Assembly (NCBI GenBank): GCA_963854835.1
Contig: OY978525.1
Coordinates: 33,007,253 to 33,071,252, forward strand
Length of the DNA: 64,000 nt
Origin: Megamerina dolium
Taxonomy: Eukaryota > Arthropoda > Insecta > Diptera > Megamerinidae
Direction of reading: 5' to 3'
Positions 1 through 29,903 of this stretch are shown one piece after another (the stretch's first letter is position 1; each line of letters opens with the position of its first letter). Below the pieces are notes generated by a model. That model was not told the origin of the DNA, made no database searches, and saw only the letters and a list, made by a program, of their open reading frames with translations. The position numbers and the translations under genes were made by a program.

Positions 1-21
1 CTGTTTTATAAATGTACTATA

Positions 22-552
22 ATAGCCTAGACAGACGGCAGTCTAATTCCGGATTACCGAGTTAATTCGAATTAACTCGGGCATTAACTGCAGCTAATCC
101 GCATAAACTCTATGAGTTAATTCTCAAAATAAAAGAGGATTAGGGCAATTTACGATGGCAACACTGCTGAAAATTGTCTATTGTGAATTTTTCTCCATCC
201 ATTTTACAAAATATTAGGTGTGTTCGCTAACAAAAAACTTTCAACAATTGTTAACAGTTTTCAACATGAAAAGTCTTGGCGAACAAATAAATCCAGCTGT
301 CAATTACGAATGGTGAATGTCAAATTACAAGTTTCTGATAGTTTTCAGTTCACGTACTTCTTGTAGATTTTCTCATATCGAGAGTGATAGATGACAGAAA
401 TTGATGATGATAGTAATGAAAGTGGACAGACCTAATAAAACAGTAATCAGCCGTTTAGTTAATGCGCAATACTGCCGTCTGTCAGGTTATTTTTTTTATT
501 CGGATTAAGTGCGCCGGTAATCCGGAATTAGGCTGCCGTCTGTCTAGGCTAT
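22..552. mobile_element. non-autonomous TIR element (MITE), 531 bp
   Basis: Inverted repeats of about 37 bp lie at 22-58 and 516-552. Both contain ATAGCCTAGACAGACGGCAG and differ by a single base. There is no coding potential inside. A perfect 24-bp palindrome (57-80) abuts the left repeat, and a stray copy of the TIR core CTGCCGTCTGTC lies at about 473-484. I could not settle a target-site duplication, so the superfamily is unknown. Confidence 0.8.
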
Positions 553-955
553 AAGATTCAGATTGACGATATTACAATTTATATATACCGTCGATACATA
601 ACCAATTCTTAGATTCAATGGAAAATTACCAACGCAGAAATAATTCGATTATGCTTCCTTTTTTTGTTTTTTCAATCCATTTACTAAGAATAAACTTAAT
701 TGTCAGCCATGAAAGTTATTCTGGTTTAGTTTGAGAAAATTTATTTTTACATTTTATTGACATTGTCGTTATCACGTTCATTCTGTTTCACTCGCAGATT
801 CACTAAACTATTTTTGAATAAATCGTTCATCCCTAATCGATGTATAATATTTGAAATGAAGTGACGTTTTGACAATTTGTTTCATTAAACAGCTGTTGTT
901 TCATTGTTTATAATTAAATGTTCTTTTTAAAGAGATATTTCTTTTAAACAAAAGA
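553..955 (+). other. upstream region of the first THAP gene
   Basis: AT-rich, with no ORF of interest. The last 75 bases hold a block (from 882) that is repeated upstream of the second THAP gene. The promoter probably lies here. I cannot place a TATA box or transcription start with confidence. Confidence 0.4.
882..897 (+). promoter_or_regulatory. conserved E-box block upstream of THAP gene 1
   Basis: The 16-base block TCATTAAACAGCTGTT, with an E-box CAGCTG at 890-895, lies 66 bases upstream of the ATG. The same block with one change occurs 58 bases before the ATG of the second gene. Conservation could mean a shared regulatory site, or simply shared ancestry of the duplicated 5' ends. Confidence 0.45.
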
Positions 956-1673
956 ATGCCTCGCGTAAGATATTGTATTTTAAGATGCAAAGGCTACAAG
1001 TCACTTTACGAGTTTCCCAAAGATGAAGACAGGTAAGTAACAATTACCAATATTATCATTGATGGAAGTAGAAAATAATTATTGGAAATCTATGGTGAAA
1101 ATTACGCCGAAAAGATGAAATAAACTAAACTAAAACTAAATATTGTGTACTTCCTTCGAAAACAAGAATGTATAACATGACTGATAATCTTCTTCCATTT
1201 GCAGAAGGAGAACGTGGCTAGAAGCTTTCGAAATGGTTGATTCAAAACAAAGATATTTATTCGCTTGTAATCGTCATTTTTCACCAGAAATGATTTGCGT
1301 CAAACACTTGAAAAAAACAGCCTATCCGGATATTAATGTACCAAACGCAGTCCGTAGAGTGCCACTAATCGAACAAGTCTGGTTTGCCAATTCCTGCGAA
1401 CCTGAAACTCCTAAAGATCTTGATGAAACTGTCATTGAGACGCTTGAACCATTCTCCACAATTAGTAATCAATTAATTGTTGTTGATCGCAAAGTACAAG
1501 CTGATCAACAGGATTCTCTGAATCTCGGAAAGCGTGAAATTATGATGAAGCATATGATTAACAGATTACAAAGCGAGCTAAACGAACGTGAGCACACAAT
1601 TCAAGAATTAAAATTACAAATCCAAAGTCAAAACAGTGATTTAGAAGACAATTTTCCAACTGACCAATTATGA
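956..1673 (+). CDS. THAP-domain zinc-finger protein (two exons, 181 aa)
   Basis: Joined exons 956-1032 and 1205-1673. The donor is GTAAGT and the acceptor TTTGCAG; the intron is 172 bp, and joining restores an Arg codon. The N-terminal THAP domain is complete: Cys7-x3-Cys11, then Cys47-x2-His50, with the usual Pro21, Trp30 and Phe51 and a YPDINVP motif at about 66-72 in place of AVPTIF. THAP domains bind DNA through one zinc ion, so a nuclear DNA-binding role is expected. The C-terminal part, about residues 135-175, is charged and heptad-like and looks like a dimerising coiled coil. There is no catalytic domain. The start is chosen because Met-Pro a few residues before the first Cys is typical of THAP proteins. 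It is a tandem paralogue of the gene at 3077. The target genes are unknown. Confidence 0.9.
1033..1204 (+). other. intron of THAP gene 1
   Basis: A 172-bp GT-AG intron at the same codon position and phase as the 59-bp intron of the second gene. Translating across it without splicing would break the THAP domain between Cys11 and Trp30. Confidence 0.85.
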
Positions 1674-1746
1674 ACAAAAATGCATATATATAAATAACTA
1701 CTAAGTATGCAGCAAATATAGGATACGGCAGCTAAATACAAGAAAT

Positions 1747-1752
1747 AATAAA
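1747..1752 (+). terminator. candidate poly(A) signal AATAAA, THAP gene 1
   Basis: AATAAA about 75 bases after the stop codon, in an AT-rich context. This is the first canonical signal downstream of the gene. Confidence 0.5.
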
Positions 1753-3010
1753 TTGCTTCGTGTATTTTATTTTTGTTAACATAAGAAACCAAACAAGAAA
1801 AAAAACGCTCATATGAGTCAAAGGCCAAGAGTTAAATTTCGGACCTACCAGAGTAATTTTCTTAAAGCTCTGCGAAGGTCAGCCACGCGATATATATTTT
1901 AATACAGAAATGCTGTTGGCCGCGCCAAATTTGTAGTGTAAAAAAATTATTAAAAATATACAAAAATACATCCTTCGATATGATGCTTAATTGTTTATAT
2001 GACGACCTGGCGATGTTAGGATTGAAAGTCCCGCCAACTAAAAGTACAACACGAATAAATATTTTTTGATAGGTAATTTTATTTTTATTTTTTCTTTTAA
2101 TTTTATAAAAGATAACTTTAACTATAGAGAATTGAAAAATCATATAACATACATGCATATATGTGCAAATGTATTAAACAAACCTTTCTTTTGATATTCA
2201 TATAAAATTATCGAGTAATTTCGATCCTAATTTTGACCAATAAGCTTAAACCAAGCTCGTGTAGGCGCCACCGACAACACGTTTTTTATTTTTATGTTCA
2301 CAGAGATTAGTTCTATGCGATATAATTAAATATTTTTTTTTTATCTTTACATTATCGTAATTTACATTTATGTCATAGATAATTAAGTTGCTGGCCTCTT
2401 TTAATTTTATCTTAAACTTGTTTAGAATAACGCATAACAAAATTTCTTTTTCAAACATAATTTTTCAATGCAATATCCAGTAATACTAATAAAATTATCA
2501 ATTTACTCCAAGTTCACAAATTATTTATTCGATAGTTTTAAAATGAATGATAAATCGATAAATTTGTCGTATGAAAGCTATTTTTGTGCTAATTTGCTTA
2601 AATTACCAATTTTTAGATTGCTCAACTGAATAATCTTCTGTCTTCAATTGAATATTAAAATTTAACTTCAATATGAACGTTTCCTTTCCAATAATTTTGA
2701 TTGAGTTGTTAGCGCTGCTTTTTTAGTTTATTTAATAATTCTATTGTTCTTTAAGCTCTTAAAAAATAAATAGATTTTGATTGTGTTTCCCATAGCAATC
2801 CTTTCTTGTATGTTGTAACAAACTCTATAACATAACAATTTAAATTATTGAAATGGATACTGAGCAATATGATCTGCAATTACAAAATTGTTATTTTAAC
2901 CTAAAAATCAAATGAAGCAAAGAAGAAATATCGCACTAAATTATTCAAAAGTTATCGATATATTTTCACGTAATCGTTCAGCGAAGATTGATATTTGCAA
3001 TGAACCAACC
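1753..3010. other. intergenic spacer between the two THAP genes
   Basis: AT-rich sequence without a supported gene. Short minus-strand open frames here have low-complexity composition and no recognisable motif. I see no repeat boundary. Confidence 0.5.
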
Positions 3011-3026
3011 TCATCAAACAGCTGTT
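3011..3026 (+). promoter_or_regulatory. conserved E-box block upstream of THAP gene 2
   Basis: TCATCAAACAGCTGTT, one base different from the block at 882-897, with CAGCTG at 3019-3024. It is followed by a further similar AATTGTTTACAAT stretch. It lies 58 bases before the ATG. Confidence 0.45.
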
Positions 3027-3076
3027 TTTAAATTGTTTACAATGTTAAAGAAATTTTTAAATAAATAATTTTAATA

Positions 3077-3984
3077 ATGCCACGGATTAGATCTTGTATA
3101 TTAAAATGTCAAAATGTAAAGACATTTTATGAGTTTCCCAAAGATGAACACAGGTAAGTAACCATTACGGATATTACTTGCAAACCAAACCACTAACAAT
3201 GCATATTTATAGAAGGAGAAAATGGTTAGAAATCTTCGGTATTAATGGGCCAACAAAGAAGTTTATATATGCCTGTGAGAGACATTTTTCGGAAAATATG
3301 CGTTTAACCAGGAAATTAAATCTTAAAGCTATACCAGATATGAATTTACCGCACGACACTGAAGAGCATATTTATAAGGAAGAACAACTTGCTGAGGACA
3401 AACAACCTCGTTCCTATATACAAGCTATTGAAAACTTAAATAATGTGTCATCTTGTATAGAAAACATTTCAGCGCATAAAGTACTCACAACATCAAATGA
3501 TGATGATGATAATATATCAATGCAACTGATAGAATATCAAGCTTCCTCACCAGCTTCTGATGATCAATTCGCTAAAGAAGTGATTATTGAGAGCATAGAA
3601 CCATATCTCATAAATTCATCACCCTCACATACCGAACATAATGATCATATAGATGAGACAGAACTCTATATCGAGCAAATAGACAATGAAATTGAAGAAG
3701 GAGAAGAAGACGACGAGCCGACTCAAGTAGAATATCTAGTAACGGATGAAAACTCTTGCATAGATAATAATACTAATTGTGGTAATAGTCATACAAAAAC
3801 TTTAATTGATCGTAAAATACAAACAGAACTACGTCAGCGAACAGTTAATCGTGGACAGCGTGAAATGATGATGTTGCATACCATTAATAGATTACAAAGT
3901 GATTTAGTTGAACGAACGCGTACAATACGTCGAATTAAAAAGGAAAATGCTAAATTATCACAACAATTAAAAAATAATAAATAA
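3077..3984 (+). CDS. THAP-domain zinc-finger protein (two exons, 282 aa)
   Basis: Joined exons 3077-3153 and 3213-3984 around a 59-bp GTAAGT...ATAG intron. The THAP domain keeps the exact spacing of its neighbour: Cys7, Cys11, Cys47, His50, with Pro21, Trp30 and Phe51, and IPDMNLP in the AVPTIF position. A long middle region absent from the neighbour is rich in Asp, Glu, Ser and Asn, with an acidic run near residues 170-200. It is probably disordered. The C-terminus, about 235-280, is a basic coiled coil clearly related to that of the first gene (REMMMLHTINRLQSDL against REIMMKHMINRLQSEL). Exon 1 is 77 bp in both genes, so they arose by tandem duplication. The predicted role is a nuclear DNA-binding protein. 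A specific THAP orthologue cannot be named. Confidence 0.9.
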
Positions 3985-4070
3985 TTGTAGGAACATACAA
4001 CAATATTAAATAGATAGAATATCTATTCTAAGATTGATAGAATATTGAGTTAATTGATTGTTGTAACTAT

Positions 4071-4076
4071 AATAAA
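4071..4076 (+). terminator. candidate poly(A) signal AATAAA, THAP gene 2
   Basis: AATAAA about 87 bases after the TAA stop and just before the start of a LINE fragment. Confidence 0.5.
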
Positions 4077-4079
4077 TCG

Positions 4080-4480
4080 AAGGGTGTATCGAAGGGTAGT
4101 GCTGCATTTGGCATGCTAGATAAGGTATGGAGAGCGTCTTACATATCCAGGCATACGAAACTTAAGATATTCAACGCCAATGTGAAGTCTGTAGTTCTGT
4201 ATGGGTAACATGGAATATCTCGGCGGGTGTACTACAGTCGCTGCAATCTTTTCTTAATCGCTGTCTACGTAGAATTATACGTGTATTTTGGCCCCAGGTC
4301 ATAAGCAACACTGAACTCTGGTATGTGACCAAACAAACACCAATCCACATCGAAATCCAACGTCGTAAGTGGAAATGGATCGGCCACACATTGCGGAAAC
4401 CCCACGGTGACATAACGAGAACAGCGCTGGATTGGAACCCCCAAGGCAGCCGCAGGCGTGGGAGACCAGCCAATACTTAG
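4080..4480 (+). mobile_element. 3' fragment of a non-LTR retrotransposon ORF2
   Basis: Plus-strand translation across at least one frameshift and stop gives the end of a reverse-transcriptase ORF: KLKIFNANVKSVVLYG, then SFLNRCLRRIIRVFWP, then RRKWKWIGHTLRKP and RRRGRPANT. This post-RT region is typical of RTE- or CR1-like LINEs. It is followed by a long AT microsatellite. It is truncated and dead. A second piece of the same type of LINE is at 23,397-23,575. Confidence 0.75.
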
Positions 4481-4530
4481 AAGTTATAATTTGCTTATTG
4501 AGGCCCTATGCTCCACTTAGGAGCCAAGGG

Positions 4531-4532
<2 letters not shown>

Positions 4533-4618
<86 letters not shown>

Positions 4619-4620
4619 TA
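4533..4620. repeat. (TA)n microsatellite
   Basis: About 88 bases of almost pure TA with a single TG interruption near 4599. It directly follows the LINE fragment, so it may have grown from the LINE tail. Confidence 0.95.
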
Positions 4621-4944
4621 ACTATAAATAAATATTTGTATATTATTTGAAATCTTATATAAGTATATATAGATTAATGCATATTACTTATCTTGACATT
4701 ACGACCGACCAACCATGATTTATTTCTCCAGCTAGAAATCTTAAACGCTGAAGATAGTCTGATTGATGGTTCCACTATAGACTTGATGTATCTTCAAGTA
4801 ATTAGAAGATCTTGCGAATCTCGAAAATATAATGAAACAGGTGGAATTGAATTGAATTGATATACTGAGAAAATAAAGGAAAAACATTTTTTAAATAAGT
4901 GTGTTTTTATCGCGGCGTATTATTACATTGTAATTGAGAAGAAA

Positions 4945-5141
4945 GAAAAAGCTTCTTAAAGAACTCTGTGACAAAGCTCAGAAAAAGTGATGTCACAAGT
5001 GTTCTGCCGTTCGGAACCGGCTAAAATAAGTAGGTCCCTTCTAATATTGTCCAAAATTTAAGACGCACAACAGTAATGGAAGAGAAGCTCGGCCAATGAG
5101 CCCTTTGGGGATTTAAGTGCCACATATTTATTTTTATTTTT
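4945..5141 (+). mobile_element. 5'-truncated SINE copy with 14-bp target duplication
   Basis: This copy lacks the tRNA-like head and keeps only the 3' body (from AGCTTCTTAAAGAACTCTG to the GCCACATATTTATTT tail). Direct repeats TAATTGAGAAGAAA at 4931-4944 and 5142-5155 flank it exactly. The truncated 5' end plus target duplication is the signature of target-primed reverse transcription. Confidence 0.85.
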
Positions 5142-5254
5142 TAATTGAGAAGAAAAGACAAGAAAATAACTATAAAGCGCCGGACACTTAGAGATCATTC
5201 TAATTATTTAGAAGTGGCAGCCTAAGTACATCGAATTCGTATTTTCGTGAAAAG

Positions 5255-5482
5255 AAAGTTTGCCCAAACACTGTGTTTGTAGATTTATTGCATATTATCT
5301 TATAAGCAAAGATGCCTTTCGATATATTTTGGAGGAGATAACCCATTTCGACAAAGCCACTTCTGTTCCGATGCCTACTGTTGGCTACCAGGCTAATGAG
5401 GTTTTTTTTAATTGCCTCGGAAACTTTCTGCTTCCCTTCGCTCATGTCGTCGAGCAGTATTTACGCTAATTAGTCTATTTTC
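5255..5482 (+). pseudogene. PIF/Harbinger-like transposase relic
   Basis: A plus-strand frame contains ISKDAFRYILEEITHFDKAT and, further on, VVEQYL. This resembles the N-terminal helical region of HARBI1-type transposases. The rest of the transposase, including the DDE catalytic domain, is missing. The assignment rests on motif memory only. Confidence 0.4.
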
Positions 5483-5885
5483 GTGAATGACACATATTGT
5501 AGCAATAATTTAATCAGTATTTGTTAGAACATGTTGATTGAATGGATTTTCCTTTTATGTACACTTTCCAGTTGCACCGGGCCTATGGTAGATTAATAGA
5601 AATTATGAAAAATAATGTAGATATATCAATTAAACATTCTTAATTTCTTCCACGCATTTATTCTTGCATTTAATTTGTTGGCAAGTGCTCTCTAAGCACC
5701 GGTGTCCGGTGTATATTGTCGGTGTACAATAGACTTTAGGGGTCAGAGGTACAGAAGAAAAATGTCATCAACCCTTACAATCTAATCCATACTGTCGACT
5801 CAATTTCGAAACATTCAAAAAATTAAAATACCAAATGCATTTCTTCTTAAATATATCGCTTTATTGCAAATACATATACACTCAT

Positions 5886-5905
5886 ACGCACACACACACA
5901 CGCAT

Positions 5906-5961
<56 letters not shown>

Positions 5962-6038
5962 CTGTATATACATTTTCCAATATTTTAGTACTAATTATAC
6001 TCTGTATGTATATGTATATATATATATATATATATATG
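5886..6038. repeat. (CA)n and (TA)n microsatellites
   Basis: A CA run at about 5888-5901 is followed by a TA run of about 47 bases (5911-5957) and a second TA/TG-rich run at about 6008-6038. Confidence 0.9.
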
Positions 6039-6059
6039 TATGCATGCATGTAGGTATTT

Positions 6060-6912
6060 ATATAATTTAGTTTTGTTGCTTAATTTCTTTAGTACTAAAA
6101 ATATATACTATATATTGTATGTATGCAGATATTTTACATACCGCGTTTAGCATATTTGTTAATTTATCATGTAGATAATGGATAGATAGTTATATTTAAT
6201 ATAATAAAATAAAACAAACAAAAAAGATGTACTTAAAATAAAAAAAAAATTAACAATTTTCAGTACTAAAAATGGTATTCTTTTTTTGTTTCTTTTTCTG
6301 TTTTACATATTCATCTACGTAATGTAATTGTGATTTATATATTTTTTATATTGCATTTAATAATAATGTAACTGAAGTGCTTATTATTATGATTATTTTA
6401 CTGCTGCTGCTATGAAAAATAATTAAAAACTATTTTTAATTCCTTTTTGTGTTTTTTCTTTCTTTTTTAATATTCAATTACGATAAAAAAAATTGAATAC
6501 ACCGAAATTTTATATTATATTTTTTGCTATAAGTATGCAATTTTAAATTTATTACAAATTCTAATTACTTTTTATATCTATTCTAATTAATGATGATACC
6601 TATATTGATAGAATTGTAACAAGCTTTTTATTGAACGCAATTTAAATAGATATTTAAAAAATAATATTATATGTATATAATATTTTATAATAATCATAAT
6701 TATAAATTTATACGATAAGTAGTAGTGTAATAGTAGTTTTTTTTTCTTTTCCATTTCTTTTGTTTTGCAAATCTTTTTCAATATATTACATTACACATCA
6801 TTATTATTAAGTTTTGCATTTTAAAAAATTATATTTGTTGCTTTTTTCTCTCAATTGTTTTTTTTTATTAATATTATTTATTGTATTGTGTATTGTATTT
6901 TCACATACTTTG
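6060..6912. other. AT-rich region downstream of Acsl
   Basis: Very AT-rich with many T runs on the plus strand. No gene is supported. On the minus strand it lies beyond the clustered AATAAA signals, so most of it is probably outside the main Acsl transcript. Confidence 0.4.
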
Positions 6913-6914
6913 AA

Positions 6915-6928
6915 TTTATTTATTTATT
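6915..6928 (-). terminator. overlapping AATAAA signals, candidate Acsl 3' end
   Basis: Three overlapping AATAAA hexamers on the minus strand lie about 170 bases after the Acsl stop codon. That is a plausible short 3' UTR. Further AATAAA-like words occur downstream, so longer UTRs are possible. Confidence 0.5.
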
Positions 6929-7096
6929 ATTGTTAATTTTGTTTTTTTTTTTTTCTTCACACTTTTATGTCAGTATTTACTAAATATTTTCAATTAATCC
7001 TTTTTTTTTTGTTGTTTTTTTTTCATTTCCTATTCATTGTTGCATTTTAATGTAACAATATTTAGTACTTTTCTATACACACTAATGCAGTCATTT

Positions 7097-26487
<19,391 letters not shown>

Positions 26488-28135
26488 TTTGCTGCCGGTT
26501 TAGTTAATTAAAATTATTCCAATTCAGAAACAAACGAACTCCTTTTTTAAATGGTAATAGTGGATAATAATGATGATTGATTGTAATGATAGCAACAAAC
26601 ACGTAAAATATGTACTATGTAAATGATTCTTCTCCTTATGATTGTGATTGTGTTGCCGCCTGGCTTCTCAATTCTCTTTCTTGTGTCTACTTTGTGTGTA
26701 TATATGTAGGTGCATATATGTATATATATTTTTTTTTTGTCAAATATTGAATTACGATGTCCTCTATTGTATACCGCCACCTTTTTCCTATAAAACGGAA
26801 TGAAACAAGTCGGGAGAAAGGAAGAAAACAAACAAAAACACAAATGAGAAATATGTATGAGTTTTAAAAAGGGATTTTTTTTTAATGTTGTCTGTATGTG
26901 CCGCCTTAATGTATTTAGATACACGCGAGTAGGCAATATGTAAAACTATTTTTCAATGAATTTATGCAATTATGTAATATGAAGAACTTAGCCAATACAT
27001 ACAACTACTATTGCATAAAATTGATTATGACTTGTGAAATTATGACAAGGACATTACTTGTAGAGTATTTCATACAATACGTACAATCGAAATGTAGGAC
27101 AACCTAATTATATAGAATTGCTTATATTCGCACAATGGCATTTACTTATATCACTGTATTCTGTAATACGAGAATTAAAATGACCGCTGTCGATAATCGC
27201 AGTATATCTCTCTCTCTCTCTCTCTCACTCATTTACCAATAATATAAAACAACACAAATGTAATATCGAGTTTCGTATATTTATTTCATATTCAAGGATT
27301 AGCTTTAGAGTCTACATGGGCGAACTATTGAATGAGTTTATTCAACTGAATTCGAGGAAGGAAAAATAATATTTATTGTAAAACACAATATGAAAATAAT
27401 ATGAAAAATAAGCATAAATATAAAATGCAAAAAAAACTCACAAAATAATAAAATAATTACAAAACAACATCATTGGTAAATAAAAAAAAAAATCAAGTGT
27501 AAATTAAATAATACAACAAAGTAATGATTATATATGTAGGTACATGAGACTTTTATCAATAAAAATACACACATACATAGGTACTAAGTATGTACATATA
27601 AAATTTCGAAATGTTTGCGATAAGATTAGTCTAAATGGTAGTAGTGTCGCATATCTTTTATAAAATTATATCGACATATTTATACGGAAATCCATAAAAA
27701 CATATTTCAATGATAAGCCTATTTATAATTACAATGAATTCGTGCAAGTTATTCCCGCTTAATAAGTAAGTATAAAAAAACTTTAAATATAAAGAAATGT
27801 TATGAATTTCTCTTTCATTCGCAATTTTAAGGGCCTTTCGTTGATTATCGAAGATCGAATTTGATCTAATTCATGTCATGAGATGTGCAACCCTGTCGTA
27901 ATTTTCGTTGAGTATCGAAATTTCTGTCAAACAGAATTTTGCTTTTGTTGCTGTAGCGTAGTGTGAGAAATTGCTGAAAATGTAAGTATTTTGCATTTGT
28001 TTTTTAATTTTTGGGTGACTAAACACTAATTTCAAGCAATTTTTATTAATTTCAAAGAGGTCATGAGTACAACTGGAAAGGCTGGTTTCACTGATGTAAT
28101 ACAATCCAATCCAATCCTTTATTTTTGTGACACTT
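26488..28135. other. 5' flank or 5' intron of Acsl, no gene seen
   Basis: AT-rich. It contains a (TC)n microsatellite at 27,207-27,226. A promoter for the MFIEDDA exon may lie just above 26.5 kb. Minus-strand open frames at 26.55-26.94 kb and 27.87-28.16 kb have no recognisable motif and low-complexity composition. Confidence 0.4.
27207..27226. repeat. (TC)n microsatellite
   Basis: Ten TC units. Confidence 0.95.
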
Positions 28136-28292
28136 ATTATTTTTTTTTTTTTTTTTAACAAGCTTTTTTATTGGATCTTTCTAAAATTACTTAGAAACTA
28201 ACAATATGTAATCAAATCTTACAAACTAAATAAAATTATGTGATATTCCCAACGTTCCATCACAATTTGTTGAGTCACGAGGTATAGCAATT

Positions 28293-28560
28293 TCACAGCA
28301 TATTCAGTGTGTCTTTTCTTTTTAATCGACGATGCCCCGTGCTCAGCAACAATTGCCTAGCAAGGGGATTCGGATGACTGTGTAATTTTTGAATGTAGCT
28401 TCTGCAAGACATTGCAACTTCCTCAGAAATTGTGGGTACATTTAAATCTCGATGGATGTTAACGTTCCTCATATACCAAGCGCGTTTACAATAATTCGCA
28501 GACACTTGGATTGTATTCGCTGCAATTTTTCGATATTTGAGGGAGATGCGGTGCCCCAAA
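28293..28560 (-). pseudogene. C-terminal end of the Jockey-type ORF2 (frameshifted)
   Basis: After a frame break near 28.48 kb the reading continues in another frame: RAWYMRNVNIHRDLNVPTI, then SYIQKLHSHPNPLARQLL to RRLKRKDTLN. The R-N-x-x-I-H-x-D-L and H-x-N-x-L-A signatures are usual for the tail of Jockey-clade ORF2. Confidence 0.8.
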
Positions 28561-29584
28561 ACTGAATACCATAAGTCCAGATTGGCTTCAGGATTGCTTT
28601 ATATAATAGCACTTTGTATTCGAGATTCAACTTTGATCTTTTGTGTAACAGCCACCATAACTGATTAATTTTAAGCTTGATCTGAGTTTTCTTTGCCTCT
28701 ATGTGATTTTTCCGGGTCAGCCTTCTGTCGAGGTGAATACCCAAGTACTTTGTTGAGGAACATTGTGGAACTGATTGGCCATTAATTTTAAGTGGGGGAC
28801 ATGTATCTGGCCTTAGCGTGAAGGTTACATGTACGCTCTTTGATTCATTGACTTTTATACGCCATTTTGCTAGCCAGATTTCGAGAGAATCGATATGAGT
28901 CTGCAGGAGTTTAGTAGCTTCTATGGGGTTAGAGCGAGAGCACAATATTGCCGTATCATCTGCAAAGGTCGATATAAATGTATGGTTATTGCTGGGCATA
29001 TCTGTAGTGTATAAGAGATACAGTAAGGGGCCCAAAACGCTTCCTTGAGGAACGCCAGCGTGAATATCCAATGGATTTGTTGTGTAATCCTTGTGATGTA
29101 CGAGAAATTGTCTTTTCGTGAGGTAGCTACTAAGCAATGAGGAGACATTTGCAGGCAGTAATAGTTTGAGTTTGTAAGTAAGGCCATCGTGCCATACTTT
29201 ATCGAAAGCTTGAGTGATATCAAGAAAGACAGCTGAGCAATACTTTTTTTCTTCAAAAGTGTTCCTTATCAGAGTTACAATGCGGTGGACTTGTTCTATT
29301 GTGTCGTGCTGTTTTCTAAATCCAAACTGATGTTGAGGAATCAGTTGGTTGAGATTAATAAATGGAGTTATATTCATGACAAGTAGCTTTTCGAATACTT
29401 TAGAAAGTAGAGGCAGGAGGCTGATAGGTCTGTACGATGCAACTTTTGTAGGGTCTTTTCCTGGTTTTGCTATCATAATAATTTTTGAAGTTTTCCAGCA
29501 TTTGGGATAGTGTCTAATACGAAGGATAGCATTGAAAATGTGCATCAGATGAATTACTGAAGCCGGAGGTAGCTCTTTTATCAC
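28469..29584 (-). CDS. Jockey-type reverse transcriptase (ORF2 middle, partial)
   Basis: A frame of 371 codons. RT blocks in order: WKTSKIIMIAKPGKDP; SYRPISLLPLLSKVFEKLL; QHQFGFRKQHDTIEQ; AVFLDITQAFDKVWHDGL; AGVPQGSVLGPLLYLLYT; STFADDTAILC with the catalytic FADD; and KYLGIHLDRRLT. All catalytic Asp residues are present. It is the middle of a longer ORF2. Its N-terminal part, NPKKSPGPDKLP, is in a broken region just upstream. The first Met here is not a natural start. Confidence 0.9.
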   Translation of the reverse strand: MIKELPPASVIHLMHIFNAILRIRHYPKCWKTSKIIMIAKPGKDPTKVASYRPISLLPLLSKVFEKLLVMNITPFINLNQLIPQHQFGFRKQHDTIEQVHRIVTLIRNTFEEKKYCSAVFLDITQAFDKVWHDGLTYKLKLLLPANVSSLLSSYLTKRQFLVHHKDYTTNPLDIHAGVPQGSVLGPLLYLLYTTDMPSNNHTFISTFADDTAILCSRSNPIEATKLLQTHIDSLEIWLAKWRIKVNESKSVHVTFTLRPDTCPPLKINGQSVPQCSSTKYLGIHLDRRLTRKNHIEAKKTQIKLKINQLWWLLHKRSKLNLEYKVLLYKAILKPIWTYGIQFWGTASPSNIEKLQRIQSKCLRIIVNALGI

Positions 29585-29903
29585 TTTACCGGTAATTTAT
29601 CTGGACCAGGTGATTTTTTTGGGTTTAAATCTTTATAAATTGCTTTGAATATGTCCTTTTTTTTTTAATTTTGAGAAGTTAATTTTGGTAATGAGGACTG
29701 TGAAGAGGGTGGATTGGATGTAAACACAGTTTTTAGGTGGTCTGCAAAAGCCAAACCCTTCTCACAGTTGTTTCTAGTCTAATTACCGTCACTCAAACGG
29801 ATGGGGGAATCAGTGAGAATTGGCCGATTTGAGTTTTTTGCTGATTTCCACAACTGTCTGACGCTTCACCAGATGTTAATTTGACTATGTGCTCTTCTAA
29901 ATC

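Noticed and set aside
26547..26936. 129-codon minus-strand frame upstream of the MFIEDDA exon
   Set aside because: Composition is driven by microsatellite-like ATGTATATAT and T-rich sequence. No domain, and no frame continuity with Acsl.
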